Positions 28,502 to 39,094 of a DNA stretch of 60,108 bases are shown here, piece after piece (the stretch's first letter is position 1; each line of letters starts with the position of its first letter). The notes under the pieces are model-generated. The model searched no databases. It worked only from the letters and a program-made list of their open reading frames with translations, and had not been told where the DNA came from. The stretch is from contig JAJFTU010000027.1 in the NCBI GenBank assembly GCA_021372775.1, forward strand, positions 1-60,108, in the 5' to 3' direction. This stretch comes from a bacterium. Lineage in GTDB: Bacteria; Acidobacteriota; Polarisedimenticolia; J045. A program made the position numbers and the translations under genes.

Positions 28502-29419
28502 TCAGAAGAACGATTCGGGCACGACGACGATGTCGTTGCGCTGGAGCAGCATGTCTTCGTCCTTGCCCCGCTTGACCCGCTTGAGGTTGACCTTGAACAG
28601 CTGCTTCGAGCCGTCCGGCATCCGCCGGATGATCTGGACGCGGCTCTCGTTGGCGCGGTCGTTCCCGCCGCCGGCGGCGGTCACCGCCTGCAGCACGGTC
28701 ATCGGCTCGCCGCCCGCGTACTCCACCGGGCCGGGGCGCGAGACGGCGCCGTTGACGAAGACCTTGAAGACCTGCTCGTAGGGGACCATCACGATGTCGC
28801 CGGGCTGGACCCGCAGGTTGGCCGACGGGTCGCCCTGGTAGACGAGCCGCTCGGCGTCGACCTCGATCCGCTCCGCGCCGCCGGCGGCGAACGGCCGGAC
28901 GACGTAGATCCGCGTGCCGGCGCGGTCGATCAGGCCGCCCGCCTCGCCGACGACGTCGAGCAGCGTGCGGTCGCCGAGGAGGTTGATGATCCCCGGCTTG
29001 CTCACGGCGCCCTGGACGAAGACGCGGCGCGAAACGAACTCCTGCACGAAGACCGAGACCTGCGGGTCGCGGACGAGGTTCCCGTCGCGCAGCATCTGGG
29101 CGATCTTCTCTTCGACCCCGCGCGGCGTCAGGCCGCCGACCGGCACCTGCCCGAGCAGCGGCAGGGAGATCGTCCCGTCCTTCGTCACGCGCACCGTCCG
29201 GTCGAGCTGCGAGAGCTCGAAGACCTTGATGTCGAGCAGGTCGTTCGGACCGACGACGTAGTCGTCGACCCGCGTCGGCGGGGCGGCGAACGCCTTGGTG
29301 TCCGGCGTCGGGACGGTCTGCGGCGCGGGCGCCGGAGCGGGGGCCTTGGAGGCCTCCTGGGCGAGAACGGGGACCGCGGCCGCGGCGAGCGCGGCGGCGG
29401 CGAGGGCGAGGAGCTTCAT
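28502..29419 (-). CDS. Polysaccharide export protein (Wza-like, SLBB domains)
   Basis: A 305-residue exported protein. A signal peptide (MKLLALAAAALAAAAVPVLA) is followed by a Pro-rich linker, a poly-export domain (YVVGPNDLLDIKVFELSQLD, GTISLPLLGQVPVGGLT, DPQVSVFVQEF) and two SLBB-type domains (VFVQGAVSKPGIINLLGDRT; VFVNGAVSRPGPVEYAGG). No lipobox cysteine is seen, unlike E. coli Wza. ATG 29419 is preferred to GTG 29428 because GGAG sits 8 nt before it. The start lies 25 bp after the barrel gene's stop. It should form the periplasmic/outer-membrane channel of the export complex. Confidence 0.94.
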   Translation of the reverse strand: MKLLALAAAALAAAAVPVLAQEASKAPAPAPAPQTVPTPDTKAFAAPPTRVDDYVVGPNDLLDIKVFELSQLDRTVRVTKDGTISLPLLGQVPVGGLTPRGVEEKIAQMLRDGNLVRDPQVSVFVQEFVSRRVFVQGAVSKPGIINLLGDRTLLDVVGEAGGLIDRAGTRIYVVRPFAAGGAERIEVDAERLVYQGDPSANLRVQPGDIVMVPYEQVFKVFVNGAVSRPGPVEYAGGEPMTVLQAVTAAGGGNDRANESRVQIIRRMPDGSKQLFKVNLKRVKRGKDEDMLLQRNDIVVVPESFF

Positions 29420-29444
29420 CTGCGTCACTCCGGTTTCCCTCCGG

Positions 29445-30722
29445 CTAGAAGGCGTAGGTGCCGGAAGTCGTCACGTAGCGCTGGTCGTCCACGGCGGTCG
29501 GCAGGTTCGAGTCCCGCTTGCGCCGCCCGACGCGCAGCCCGATTTCGAAGCCGTTCTTGAGGCGGAACAGCGCCCCGACGTAGCTGTCCTTGGTGCGGTC
29601 GTCGCGGGGCGCGTGGATCGTCGGGGAGACCTCGGGGTACTTGGAGTCGCGCAGGCTGTAGCCGCCCTGCACGCCCCAGAAGGCGCCGAGGTACATGTCC
29701 ACGCCGACGCCGCGGTAGGTGTCGACGTAGTAGAGGTTGCGCTCGAAGACGGAGAAGACCGGCGCCCGTTCCGCGGTGGCGGTGAAGCGGGTCCAGCCGT
29801 TCGGCCGGTAGCGGAGCTCCGAGGAGACGACCGTGCCGTCGAACGGCCGCAGCCCGAGGCTCGCGTCCTTCGGCTCCAGCTTCGACGTGCCGGCGAGCAG
29901 CCGTCCCGAGAGCTTGCTCGAGGCGCTGAACTCGACGCCGAGCGCGCGCCGCCGCTCCGTGGCGTTGCGGCTTTCCCCGCCGACCATGTGGCGGAAGTCG
30001 CTGTCGCGGTCGAGGTACTGGGCGAAGAGGCGCGTCCGCGGGCGGATCCGCCAGCCGACCTCGGCCGTGCGGTCCTTCTGGTCGCGGTCGAGCGCCTCGT
30101 CGATCGTCGCCTGCGTCCACTCGTCGCCGACGAGGAGGTAGTACGGCAGCTCGGAGTTGTAGCGGTAGCGGGTCGTCGAGGCGGTGAACGAGACGTCGGT
30201 CCGCGGGCTGAGGAAGAGGCGCGCGGTCTGCCAGACGCGGACGTCGTTCTCCCGCACGCGCTCGACGATTTCGGAGCTCGGACGCCAGCGGTAGCTGTTC
30301 CACGTCCCGCCGACGGTGAAGAGCGCGGGGCCGATCAGGGCGTCGAACTGCCCGTCGAAGTTGTTGTCGGCGTGGTTGAGCGACGAGTGCCGCGCGAAGA
30401 CCTCGCCGGCCAGCTTGTCGTGGATCGTCAGCGCCAGGCGGTGGCCGATCGGCATCTGGGCCCGGACCTCCGGCCCCATGCGCAGGATGTAGTCGGTCTC
30501 CTTCGGCCGCGGGTCGGCCTGGGAGTAGAGGAACACGTTGTCGTCGTAGCCGATGTTGTCCAGCGTGAAGCGGGGCACGACGAGGAACGGACCCCAGCGG
30601 CGCGTGCCGAGCAGCTCCGGGAACGGGGCGTCGCGGGTCGGCGTCTGCGCGCCGGCGGCGCCGACCGCGGCCAGCATGGCCGCTCCCGCGAGCAATGTTC
30701 TCGTCCAGAACCGGCGACTCAT
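29445..30722 (-). CDS. Outer-membrane beta-barrel protein of the export locus
   Basis: A 425-residue exported protein. A signal peptide (MSRRFWTRTLLAGAAMLAAV, ending near GAQ) is followed by many alternating amphipathic strands. A C-terminal aromatic residue (TSGTYAF) is the usual signal for the barrel-assembly machinery. Strand patterns such as VPRFTLDNIGYDDNVFLYSQ and WGVQGGYSLRDSKYPEVSPT resemble barrels found beside exopolysaccharide genes. It sits directly upstream of the Wza-like gene. Role in polymer exit is inferred from the neighbourhood; no exact family is claimed. Confidence 0.85.
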   Translation of the reverse strand: MSRRFWTRTLLAGAAMLAAVGAAGAQTPTRDAPFPELLGTRRWGPFLVVPRFTLDNIGYDDNVFLYSQADPRPKETDYILRMGPEVRAQMPIGHRLALTIHDKLAGEVFARHSSLNHADNNFDGQFDALIGPALFTVGGTWNSYRWRPSSEIVERVRENDVRVWQTARLFLSPRTDVSFTASTTRYRYNSELPYYLLVGDEWTQATIDEALDRDQKDRTAEVGWRIRPRTRLFAQYLDRDSDFRHMVGGESRNATERRRALGVEFSASSKLSGRLLAGTSKLEPKDASLGLRPFDGTVVSSELRYRPNGWTRFTATAERAPVFSVFERNLYYVDTYRGVGVDMYLGAFWGVQGGYSLRDSKYPEVSPTIHAPRDDRTKDSYVGALFRLKNGFEIGLRVGRRKRDSNLPTAVDDQRYVTTSGTYAF

Positions 30723-30835
30723 GTCCGCTCCGCGCCCGTCGGTCCGCAGCCCCCGCGGCCGACGGACGGACTCCGACGATTATTCCCGAGGATGGGCGGT
30801 CCGGCCATCCGGGCCGCGGACCGCCCCAAAACAGA

Positions 30836-30864
30836 CGCCGGCCCGGGACATCCGCGGGCCGGCG
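30836..30864 (-). terminator. Probable intrinsic terminator after paralogue C
   Basis: A 10-bp GC stem (30836-30845 with 30855-30864) and 9-nt loop; on the minus strand it is followed by TCTGTTTT. It may separate paralogue C from the beta-barrel gene, or permit partial readthrough. A second GC hairpin lies at 30794-30826. Confidence 0.65.
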
Positions 30865-30889
30865 AGAGAAGCCGCGTGGGCGGCGAGCC

Positions 30890-31420
30890 TTACTTGGGAA
30901 CGTTCGGGCTCACCGGGCTGCTGCTGTTGTCCTTGACGAGGCTGTTGGCGGCCACGGCGAGGATGATCGCCGCGCCGACGATCACGGTGACCTTCCCGGT
31001 CGGCGTGGAGAGGAAGCCTTCGCCGGCCGCGGGGGCCGCGGCGCTCTCGCCCGGCTTGCGGTCGGGGAGCGCCATCGTCACGGTGGTCTTCTCGCCGGCC
31101 TTGGCCATCACCCGGGCCGTCGCCAGCGGCTGCCCCTTGGCGTCGCTGATCAGCAGGTCGTAGTAGCCGGCGGGCAGGGCGGCGAGTTCGAAGCGGCCGT
31201 CCTTGTCGGTGCGCGAGGACGCGGCCGGCGCCTTGGCGCCGAGCGAGGTGGCCGCGACGGTCAGCGACGCGGCGGGAGTCACGAGATCCTTGTCGAAGAC
31301 CCGGCCCGCGAGGCGGGCGTCGGCCGAGGACGGCGTCGCCGTCGCGGCGGGAACGGGTCCGAGGAACAGAGCGGCCGCGATGGCCACCGTCACGAGCTTC
31401 ATCAACCGGTTCGCCTTCAT
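30890..31420 (-). CDS. Secreted carboxypeptidase-regulatory-like protein with C-terminal hydrophobic helix (paralogue C)
   Basis: A 176-residue exported protein. The signal peptide (LMKLVTVAIAAALFLGPVPA) is followed by a short beta-sandwich (LAGRVFDKDLVTPAASLTVA, DKDGRFELAALPAGYYDLLI). Then come a linker, TGKVTVIVGAAIILAVAANS and the tail LVKDNSSSPVSPNVPK. The YYDL strand and the helix plus KDxSSS tail are shared with paralogues A and B. First gene upstream of the export operon and divergent from pyrE across 159 bp. Possibly an inner-membrane-anchored periplasmic accessory; function unproven. Confidence 0.82.
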   Translation of the reverse strand: MKANRLMKLVTVAIAAALFLGPVPAATATPSSADARLAGRVFDKDLVTPAASLTVAATSLGAKAPAASSRTDKDGRFELAALPAGYYDLLISDAKGQPLATARVMAKAGEKTTVTMALPDRKPGESAAAPAAGEGFLSTPTGKVTVIVGAAIILAVAANSLVKDNSSSPVSPNVPK

Positions 31421-31579
31421 GTCTTATGTCTCCGGCGCGAGTCGGACTCGCGGAGGCGCGGGCGCATGGGCGACGTTCGACGCTTGCGGAGCGACCCGAA
31501 CGGCGGGGATCATGCGTACCGGAACCTTGGACCGCCCGCCGCCCCTGAGGCGGGCCGTTCCAATTGGACAGGAGATTAT

Positions 31580-32161
31580 ATGACTCGGGAGCAGATGAGG
31601 CGGCGACTCGCGGAAATTCTTCAAGTCGAGTCGATCAAGAAGGGTGATTTCGTCCTCGCCAGCGGCCGCCGGTCGAATTACTACCTCGACTGCCGCCGTA
31701 CGACGCTCCACCCCGAGGGCGCCTATCTCGTGGGGAAGCTCGTCCTGGACGCGGCCGACCGTCGCGGCTGGGGCGCGGAGGCCGTCGGCGGCCTGACGCT
31801 CGGCGCCGATCCGATGGCCACGGCGGCGGCGGTGGTGTCCTACCTCGACGAGCGTCCGATCCGCGCGTTTCTGGTCCGCAAGGAAGCCAAGACGCACGGC
31901 ACCGGGCAGCAGATCGAGGGGGCGCCGGCGGCGGGCGCGGCGGTCGTTCTCGTCGAGGACGTGATCACGACCGGCGGCAGCACGCTCGTGGCCAAGGAGG
32001 CCTGCGTCGCGGCCGGCTTGGTGGTGAAGGGGGTCGTGGCGTTGGTGGATCGCGAAGAAGGCGGCCGCGCCGCTCTCGAGGCCGCCGGCCTCGAGGTCGA
32101 GGCGCTCTTCACGGCCCGGGAACTCCTATCGACCGACTCGACCCACTCGACCGACGCGTAG
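31580..32161 (+). CDS. pyrE: Orotate phosphoribosyltransferase
   Basis: Forms orotidine 5'-phosphate from orotate and PRPP in pyrimidine synthesis. The 193-residue protein has the type I PRTase core. It opens with KKGDFVLASGRRSNYYLDCR and has AVGGLTLGADPMATA. The flexible loop is VRKEAKTHGTGQQIEG, and the PRPP motif is VVLVEDVITTGGST. AGGAGA at 31569-31574 precedes ATG 31580, which sets the start despite a long open frame upstream. The C-terminus ends in an odd Ser/Thr/Asp repeat (STDSTHSTDA). No other pyr gene is nearby. Confidence 0.95.
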   Translation: MTREQMRRRLAEILQVESIKKGDFVLASGRRSNYYLDCRRTTLHPEGAYLVGKLVLDAADRRGWGAEAVGGLTLGADPMATAAAVVSYLDERPIRAFLVRKEAKTHGTGQQIEGAPAAGAAVVLVEDVITTGGSTLVAKEACVAAGLVVKGVVALVDREEGGRAALEAAGLEVEALFTARELLSTDSTHSTDA

Positions 32162-32241
32162 GGGAGGCAGGCGCGGTGGTTTGTTGAGCGGTCCGACGAT
32201 CGTCGGGGCGCGCCAGCCTCCCGTACGGATTCTATTGATTG

Positions 32242-32272
32242 GTGTCCGGACACCGTCCGGACACCGTGTCCG
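32242..32272. promoter_or_regulatory. Palindromic tandem repeat, possible operator or mobile-element remnant
   Basis: Two perfect 11-bp copies of GTCCGGACACC (32244-32254, 32255-32265) and a partial third. The first is part of a 12-bp palindrome GTGTCCGGACAC (32242-32253). It lies between pyrE and the next start codon. Such paired dyads suit a dimeric regulator, but a remnant of a repeated extragenic element is also possible. Confidence 0.5.
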
Positions 32273-32373
32273 CCGGCGGACGTCGCCGGGGCGGGGCGGC
32301 GTTTCGTTTCAACGAGTTGCGCGGTCGCGGCGCGCGGCGCCGAACGTGCAGCCCTCCCTTCGCGGGAGGGACG

Positions 32374-32946
32374 ATGCCGTCGAACAAAGAGGCGCGCGTC
32401 GAAGCGTTGAAGCACCCGGGGCGCGCGGAGGAAATCATCGAGGCGCTGGCGCGCGAATTCCGCCTCGCGCCGCATCTGGTCGCGGTGGCTGTCGGGGCGG
32501 CGGTCGCCGCCGCGGCGCGGCGCCTCGGCCCCGTCGCGGGCCCGGCGCTCGTGAGCTGGTTCCCCTGCGCCTGGGCGTTCATCCGCCCGGACCATTACGG
32601 CCTGACGCGACGGCCGATCTCGGCGCCGCGCGGGCGGGACCTCGGCGCGCGGGAAGAGATGGTCATGGCCGCGGCGGCGCACGGCGTTCCATGCGTCCTC
32701 GCGCCGCGGTTCGCCGCGCTTCTCACGGTGTTGATCGGCGAGCGGTGCGGGTCGGCGCTCGCGCGGGCGCTGCAGCCGGGCCTTGGGCGGGAGGACGTCC
32801 CCGAGACCGCGGCCGGCGACGACGGGATCAGCGCCGGCGCGGCAGCGGCTGGCCCATCCGCAGCAGCGCCGCGTCCTCGCGCAGCGCGGCCATCGTCGCC
32901 GCCACCTGGCGGCGCGTCTGGTCCCAGCGGCCGCCGTTGTCGATGA
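32374..32946 (+). CDS. Hypothetical protein overlapping coaE at its 3' end
   Basis: A 190-residue frame with a strong GGGAGGG site 3 nt before its ATG and GC-rich third codon positions over the first 150 codons. Residues 10-60 read as helices (ARVEALKHPGRAEEIIEALA, LAPHLVAVAVGAAVAAAARR), followed by a moderately hydrophobic part (VLAPRFAALLTVLIGERCGS). The last 40 codons are antisense to coaE (119-bp overlap) and low in complexity, so the real stop may have been altered or the gene may be decayed. No family recognised. Confidence 0.45.
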   Translation: MPSNKEARVEALKHPGRAEEIIEALAREFRLAPHLVAVAVGAAVAAAARRLGPVAGPALVSWFPCAWAFIRPDHYGLTRRPISAPRGRDLGAREEMVMAAAAHGVPCVLAPRFAALLTVLIGERCGSALARALQPGLGREDVPETAAGDDGISAGAAAAGPSAAAPRPRAARPSSPPPGGASGPSGRRCR

Positions 32947-33511
32947 CGTAGTCGGCGACGTCGAGCTTCCGCTCCAGCGGCAGTTGGGCGCGCAGGCGCG
33001 CGCCGGCGGCGTCGGCGTCGATGTGGTCGCGGGCCATCAGCCGCGCCAACTGGACGTCGGGGGGCGCGGAGACCACGACCAGCCGGTCCACCTCGTCGCG
33101 CCGTCCCGTTTCGACGAGGAGCGCGGCGTCGTAGACCACGACCTCGGCCCGCGTCGCCTCGGCCGCGTCGGCGAGGCGATCGCGCGCCGCCGCGGCGACC
33201 AGCGGATGGACGATCTCCTCCAGCTGTTCGCGCGCTTCGTCGTTGCGGAAGACGAGCGCGGCGAGCGCGACCCGGTCCACCGCGCCGTCGAGCGTCTGCG
33301 CCGCGGCGCCGAAGGCGGCGACGATCGGGCCGACGGCGGCCCCGCCCGGCGCGAGCAGCTCGTGGACGATCTCGTCGGCGTCCACGACCGGCGTTCCCAA
33401 CTCGCGCATCATCCCCGCCACGGTGCTCTTGCCGGAGGCGATCCCTCCGGTCAGCCCGGCGACGAGGACCGGCCCCAGCCCGGGGACGAAGAGGCGCGCG
33501 GGGAGGCTCAC
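32828..33511 (-). CDS. coaE: Dephospho-CoA kinase
   Basis: Phosphorylates the ribose 3'-OH of dephospho-CoA, the last step of CoA synthesis. The 227-residue P-loop kinase has [32 protein letters not shown] and [13 protein letters not shown], then the lid region ([20 protein letters not shown]) and NGG near the C-terminus. The GTG start at 33511 overlaps the folD stop by 4 bp (GTGA), giving about 15 residues before the first strand. Cotranslated with folD. Confidence 0.94.
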   Translation of the reverse strand: MSLPARLFVPGLGPVLVAGLTGGIASGKSTVAGMMRELGTPVVDADEIVHELLAPGGAAVGPIVAAFGAAAQTLDGAVDRVALAALVFRNDEAREQLEEIVHPLVAAAARDRLADAAEATRAEVVVYDAALLVETGRRDEVDRLVVVSAPPDVQLARLMARDHIDADAAGARLRAQLPLERKLDVADYVIDNGGRWDQTRRQVAATMAALREDAALLRMGQPLPRRR

Positions 33512-34431
33512 GCGCAGAGACGCCGCGCCGCGACGAGCGTGTTCTCGAGCAGCAGCGCCACGGTCAGCGGGCCGATCCCGCCCGGCACCGGCGTCAGCCG
33601 CCCCGCGACCTCGAGCGCCTCGCCGAAGTGGACGTCGCCGACGAGCGCGCGCCCGTTCTTTGCGAACCGCTCCAGCCGCTTCCGCTGCCCGGCGAGCAGG
33701 TCCTCGGCCAGACGCGAGTCGGTGATCTCGTTGATCCCGACGTCGATCACCGTCGCGCCCTGCTTCACGAAACTCCCGCGGATCAGCCCCGGCTTGCCGA
33801 CCGCGGCGACGAGGACGTCGGCCCGGCGGCAGACCTCCGCGAGGTCGCGCGTGCGGGAGTGGCAGACCGTCACCGTCGCGTGCCGGCCGAGCAGCAGATG
33901 CGCCAGCGGCTTCCCGACGATGTTCGACCGCCCGACGATCACCGCCTCGGCGCCCTTGAGCTCCACCTTCGCGTCGTCGAGCAGCGCCATCACCCCCCGC
34001 GGCGTGCAGGAGACGAGGCCGTCGTCGCGGCCGAGCAGCAGCCGGCCGGCGTTCTCGGGGTGGAACCCGTCGGCGTCCTTCTCCGGCGGGACGGCGATCT
34101 GCGCCTCCCACGGGTCGATGTGCGGGGGCAGAGGCAACTGGACCAGCATGCCGTGAACGCGCCGGTCGGCGCCGAGCTCGCGGATCTTCCCGAGCACGTC
34201 CTCGCGCGACGTCTCCGCCGGCAGGTGGACCGAGTAGTTGGCGAACCCGACCTCCGCCGCGGCCGTCTCCTTGTTCCGCACGTAGACGGCGCTCGCCGGA
34301 TCGTCCCCGACCCGCACGACGGCCAACCCCGGCGGGAAGCCGTTCCTGGCCGCGAAGGCGGCCGATTCCTCGGCCAAGCGGACCCGGATCCGCTGGGCGA
34401 GGTCCTTTCCGTCGAGCAACTGGGCGGCCAT
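33508..34431 (-). CDS. folD: Bifunctional methylenetetrahydrofolate dehydrogenase/cyclohydrolase
   Basis: Interconverts methylene- and formyl-tetrahydrofolate. The 307-residue protein carries [20 protein letters not shown] (catalytic Tyr and Lys), [22 protein letters not shown] and [10 protein letters not shown], then the NADP site [20 protein letters not shown] and the C-terminal [19 protein letters not shown]. Slightly longer than E. coli FolD (288) because of an insertion around [20 protein letters not shown]. Divergent from uvrA. A one-carbon enzyme coupled to coaE. Confidence 0.96.
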   Translation of the reverse strand: MAAQLLDGKDLAQRIRVRLAEESAAFAARNGFPPGLAVVRVGDDPASAVYVRNKETAAAEVGFANYSVHLPAETSREDVLGKIRELGADRRVHGMLVQLPLPPHIDPWEAQIAVPPEKDADGFHPENAGRLLLGRDDGLVSCTPRGVMALLDDAKVELKGAEAVIVGRSNIVGKPLAHLLLGRHATVTVCHSRTRDLAEVCRRADVLVAAVGKPGLIRGSFVKQGATVIDVGINEITDSRLAEDLLAGQRKRLERFAKNGRALVGDVHFGEALEVAGRLTPVPGGIGPLTVALLLENTLVAARRLCA

Positions 34432-34558
34432 GGAGCGCGTTCCTCCGCGAAGAGAGGGAACAGTGTACCCGCGCCCCGGGCGGGGCGCGCGGAAGCGGGT
34501 TGTTGTCGCGGCGCGGCGCCGGCATAAACTTGCCGGTTCACCTTCCGCGGAGCGACCC

Positions 34559-37375
<2,817 letters not shown>

Positions 37376-37385
37376 AGGAGACGAC

Positions 37386-39011
37386 ATGACGACCGAACGC
37401 CGCGACTGGCGCGCCTTCTTTCCGACCGAGGACGAGATTCCCGCGGACGCGCGGCTCCCCGGGCCGATCGAGCAGCGGGAGTGGCTCGTCGGCGGAGAGC
37501 TCCGCACGTGGGAGGGGCCGCTCAAGGAGGCGCGCTCGCCGGTCTGCGTGCGGCGGGGCGGGACGCTGGAGCAGGCGCTCGTCGGGCGCTTCCCGTCGAT
37601 GGACGAGGAGGCGGCGCTGGCGGCGCTCGACGCCGCGTCGCGCGCCTTCGACCGCGGCCGCGGCGCGTGGCCGACGATGTCGGTCGCGGAGCGGATCGGC
37701 CGCGTCGAGGAGTTCCTGTTCCGGATGCAGGAGCGGCGGGACGAGGTCGTGCGGCTCCTCTCGTGGGAGGTCGGCAAGCCGCTCGCCGACGCGCGCAAGG
37801 AGTTCGACCGCACGGCGCAGTACGTGCGCGACACGATCGACGCGGTGAAGGAGCTCGACCGCACGTCCTCCCGCTTCGTCGTCGAGGAGGGGGTGCTGGC
37901 GCAGATCCGCCGCTCGCCGCTCGGCGTGGTCCTCTCGATGGGGCCGTACAACTACCCGCTCAACGAAACGTTCACGACGCTGATCCCGGCGCTGATCATG
38001 GGGAACTGCGCCGTCGTCAAGCCGCCGCGTTTCGGCGCGCTGCTCTGGCGGCCGCTGCTCGACGCGTTCCGCGCCGCCTTCCCGCCGGGCGTCGTCGGCA
38101 CGATCTACGGCGACGGGCCGACGATCGTCGGCCCGCTGATGCGCTCCGGCGCGGTGGACGTGCTGGCGTTCATCGGCTCCTCGCGCGTCGCCGACGCGCT
38201 GCGGCGCGACCATCCGCGCCCGCACCGGCTGCGCGGCGTGCTCGGCCTCGACGCCAAGAACGCGGCGATCGTCCTGCCCGACGCGGACCTGGACCTGGCG
38301 GTGCGGGAGTGCCTGCTCGGCGCCCTCTCGTTCAACGGCCAGCGCTGCACGGCGATCAAGCTGATCTACGTGCACAAGCGCGTGGCCGAGCCGTTCGTCG
38401 CCGCGCTCGCCGCGGCGGTGGACGGACTGAAGCGGGGGATGCCGTGGGAGGACGGCGTCGCCGCGACGCCGCTCCCCGAGCCGGGGAAGCCGCAGAAGCT
38501 CCGCGCGATGTGCGACGAGGCGCTCGCCAAGGGGGCGCGGATCGTCGGCAACGGCGGAACCGTCGTCGGCACGTTCTTCGACCCGGCGGTCGTCTATCCC
38601 GTGGACTCGTCGATGCGCCTCGCCCGCGAGGAGCAGTTCGGGCCGGTCGTTCCCGTCGCGCCGTTCGAGGACGTCGCCGACGTCGTCGAGGCGATCGTCG
38701 CCTCCGAGTACGGCCAGCAGGTCAGCCTGTTCGGCCGCGACCCGAAGACGCTCGGCCCGCTGATCGACGTGATGGCGAACCAGGTCTGCCGCGTCAACCT
38801 CAACAGCCAGTGCCAACGCGGCCCCGACACCTTCCCCTTCAACGGCCGCAAGGACTCGGCCGAAGGCACGCTGTCGGTGACGGACGCGCTGCGCGCCTTT
38901 TCCATCCGGGCGCTCGTCGCCGCGCGGACGGAGGAGGCGAACAAGCGCCTCGTGACCGATATCGTGCGGGGCCGGACGTCGAACTTCCTCTCGACCGACT
39001 TCATCCTCTGA
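37386..39011 (+). CDS. gapN: NADP-dependent non-phosphorylating glyceraldehyde-3-phosphate dehydrogenase
   Basis: Oxidises glyceraldehyde-3-phosphate directly to 3-phosphoglycerate with NADPH formation and no ATP. The 541-residue aldehyde dehydrogenase has the proton-relay Asn in GPYNYPLNETF, the Glu-equivalent region RGVLGLDAKNA and catalytic Cys321 in SFNGQRCTAIKLIYV, a GapN-branch wording. In the second motif the usual EL(G)GK is GLDAKN, again as in GapN. Starts 10 bp after uvrA with a GGAG site. It neighbours PPi-phosphofructokinase, supporting a role in a modified glycolysis. Confidence 0.88.
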   Translation: MTTERRDWRAFFPTEDEIPADARLPGPIEQREWLVGGELRTWEGPLKEARSPVCVRRGGTLEQALVGRFPSMDEEAALAALDAASRAFDRGRGAWPTMSVAERIGRVEEFLFRMQERRDEVVRLLSWEVGKPLADARKEFDRTAQYVRDTIDAVKELDRTSSRFVVEEGVLAQIRRSPLGVVLSMGPYNYPLNETFTTLIPALIMGNCAVVKPPRFGALLWRPLLDAFRAAFPPGVVGTIYGDGPTIVGPLMRSGAVDVLAFIGSSRVADALRRDHPRPHRLRGVLGLDAKNAAIVLPDADLDLAVRECLLGALSFNGQRCTAIKLIYVHKRVAEPFVAALAAAVDGLKRGMPWEDGVAATPLPEPGKPQKLRAMCDEALAKGARIVGNGGTVVGTFFDPAVVYPVDSSMRLAREEQFGPVVPVAPFEDVADVVEAIVASEYGQQVSLFGRDPKTLGPLIDVMANQVCRVNLNSQCQRGPDTFPFNGRKDSAEGTLSVTDALRAFSIRALVAARTEEANKRLVTDIVRGRTSNFLSTDFIL

Positions 39012-39094
39012 CCGGCGCCGCGCCGAAGCGCGCGGCGCGTAATATTCAGGTCGGCTTCGCGGGGAGCGGCGGACGCCGCGAAAGGACGCCGGGC

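Noticed and set aside
23524-28575. A 1,683-codon plus-strand open frame across the export locus
   Set aside because: It covers the well-supported Wzy-like and Wzc-like genes on the other strand; its product is an Arg/Gly/Ala-rich shadow with no domains.
30794-30826. A second terminator upstream of the beta-barrel gene
   Set aside because: A good GC hairpin, but without a T-run on the side facing either gene; kept only as a remark under the neighbouring terminator.
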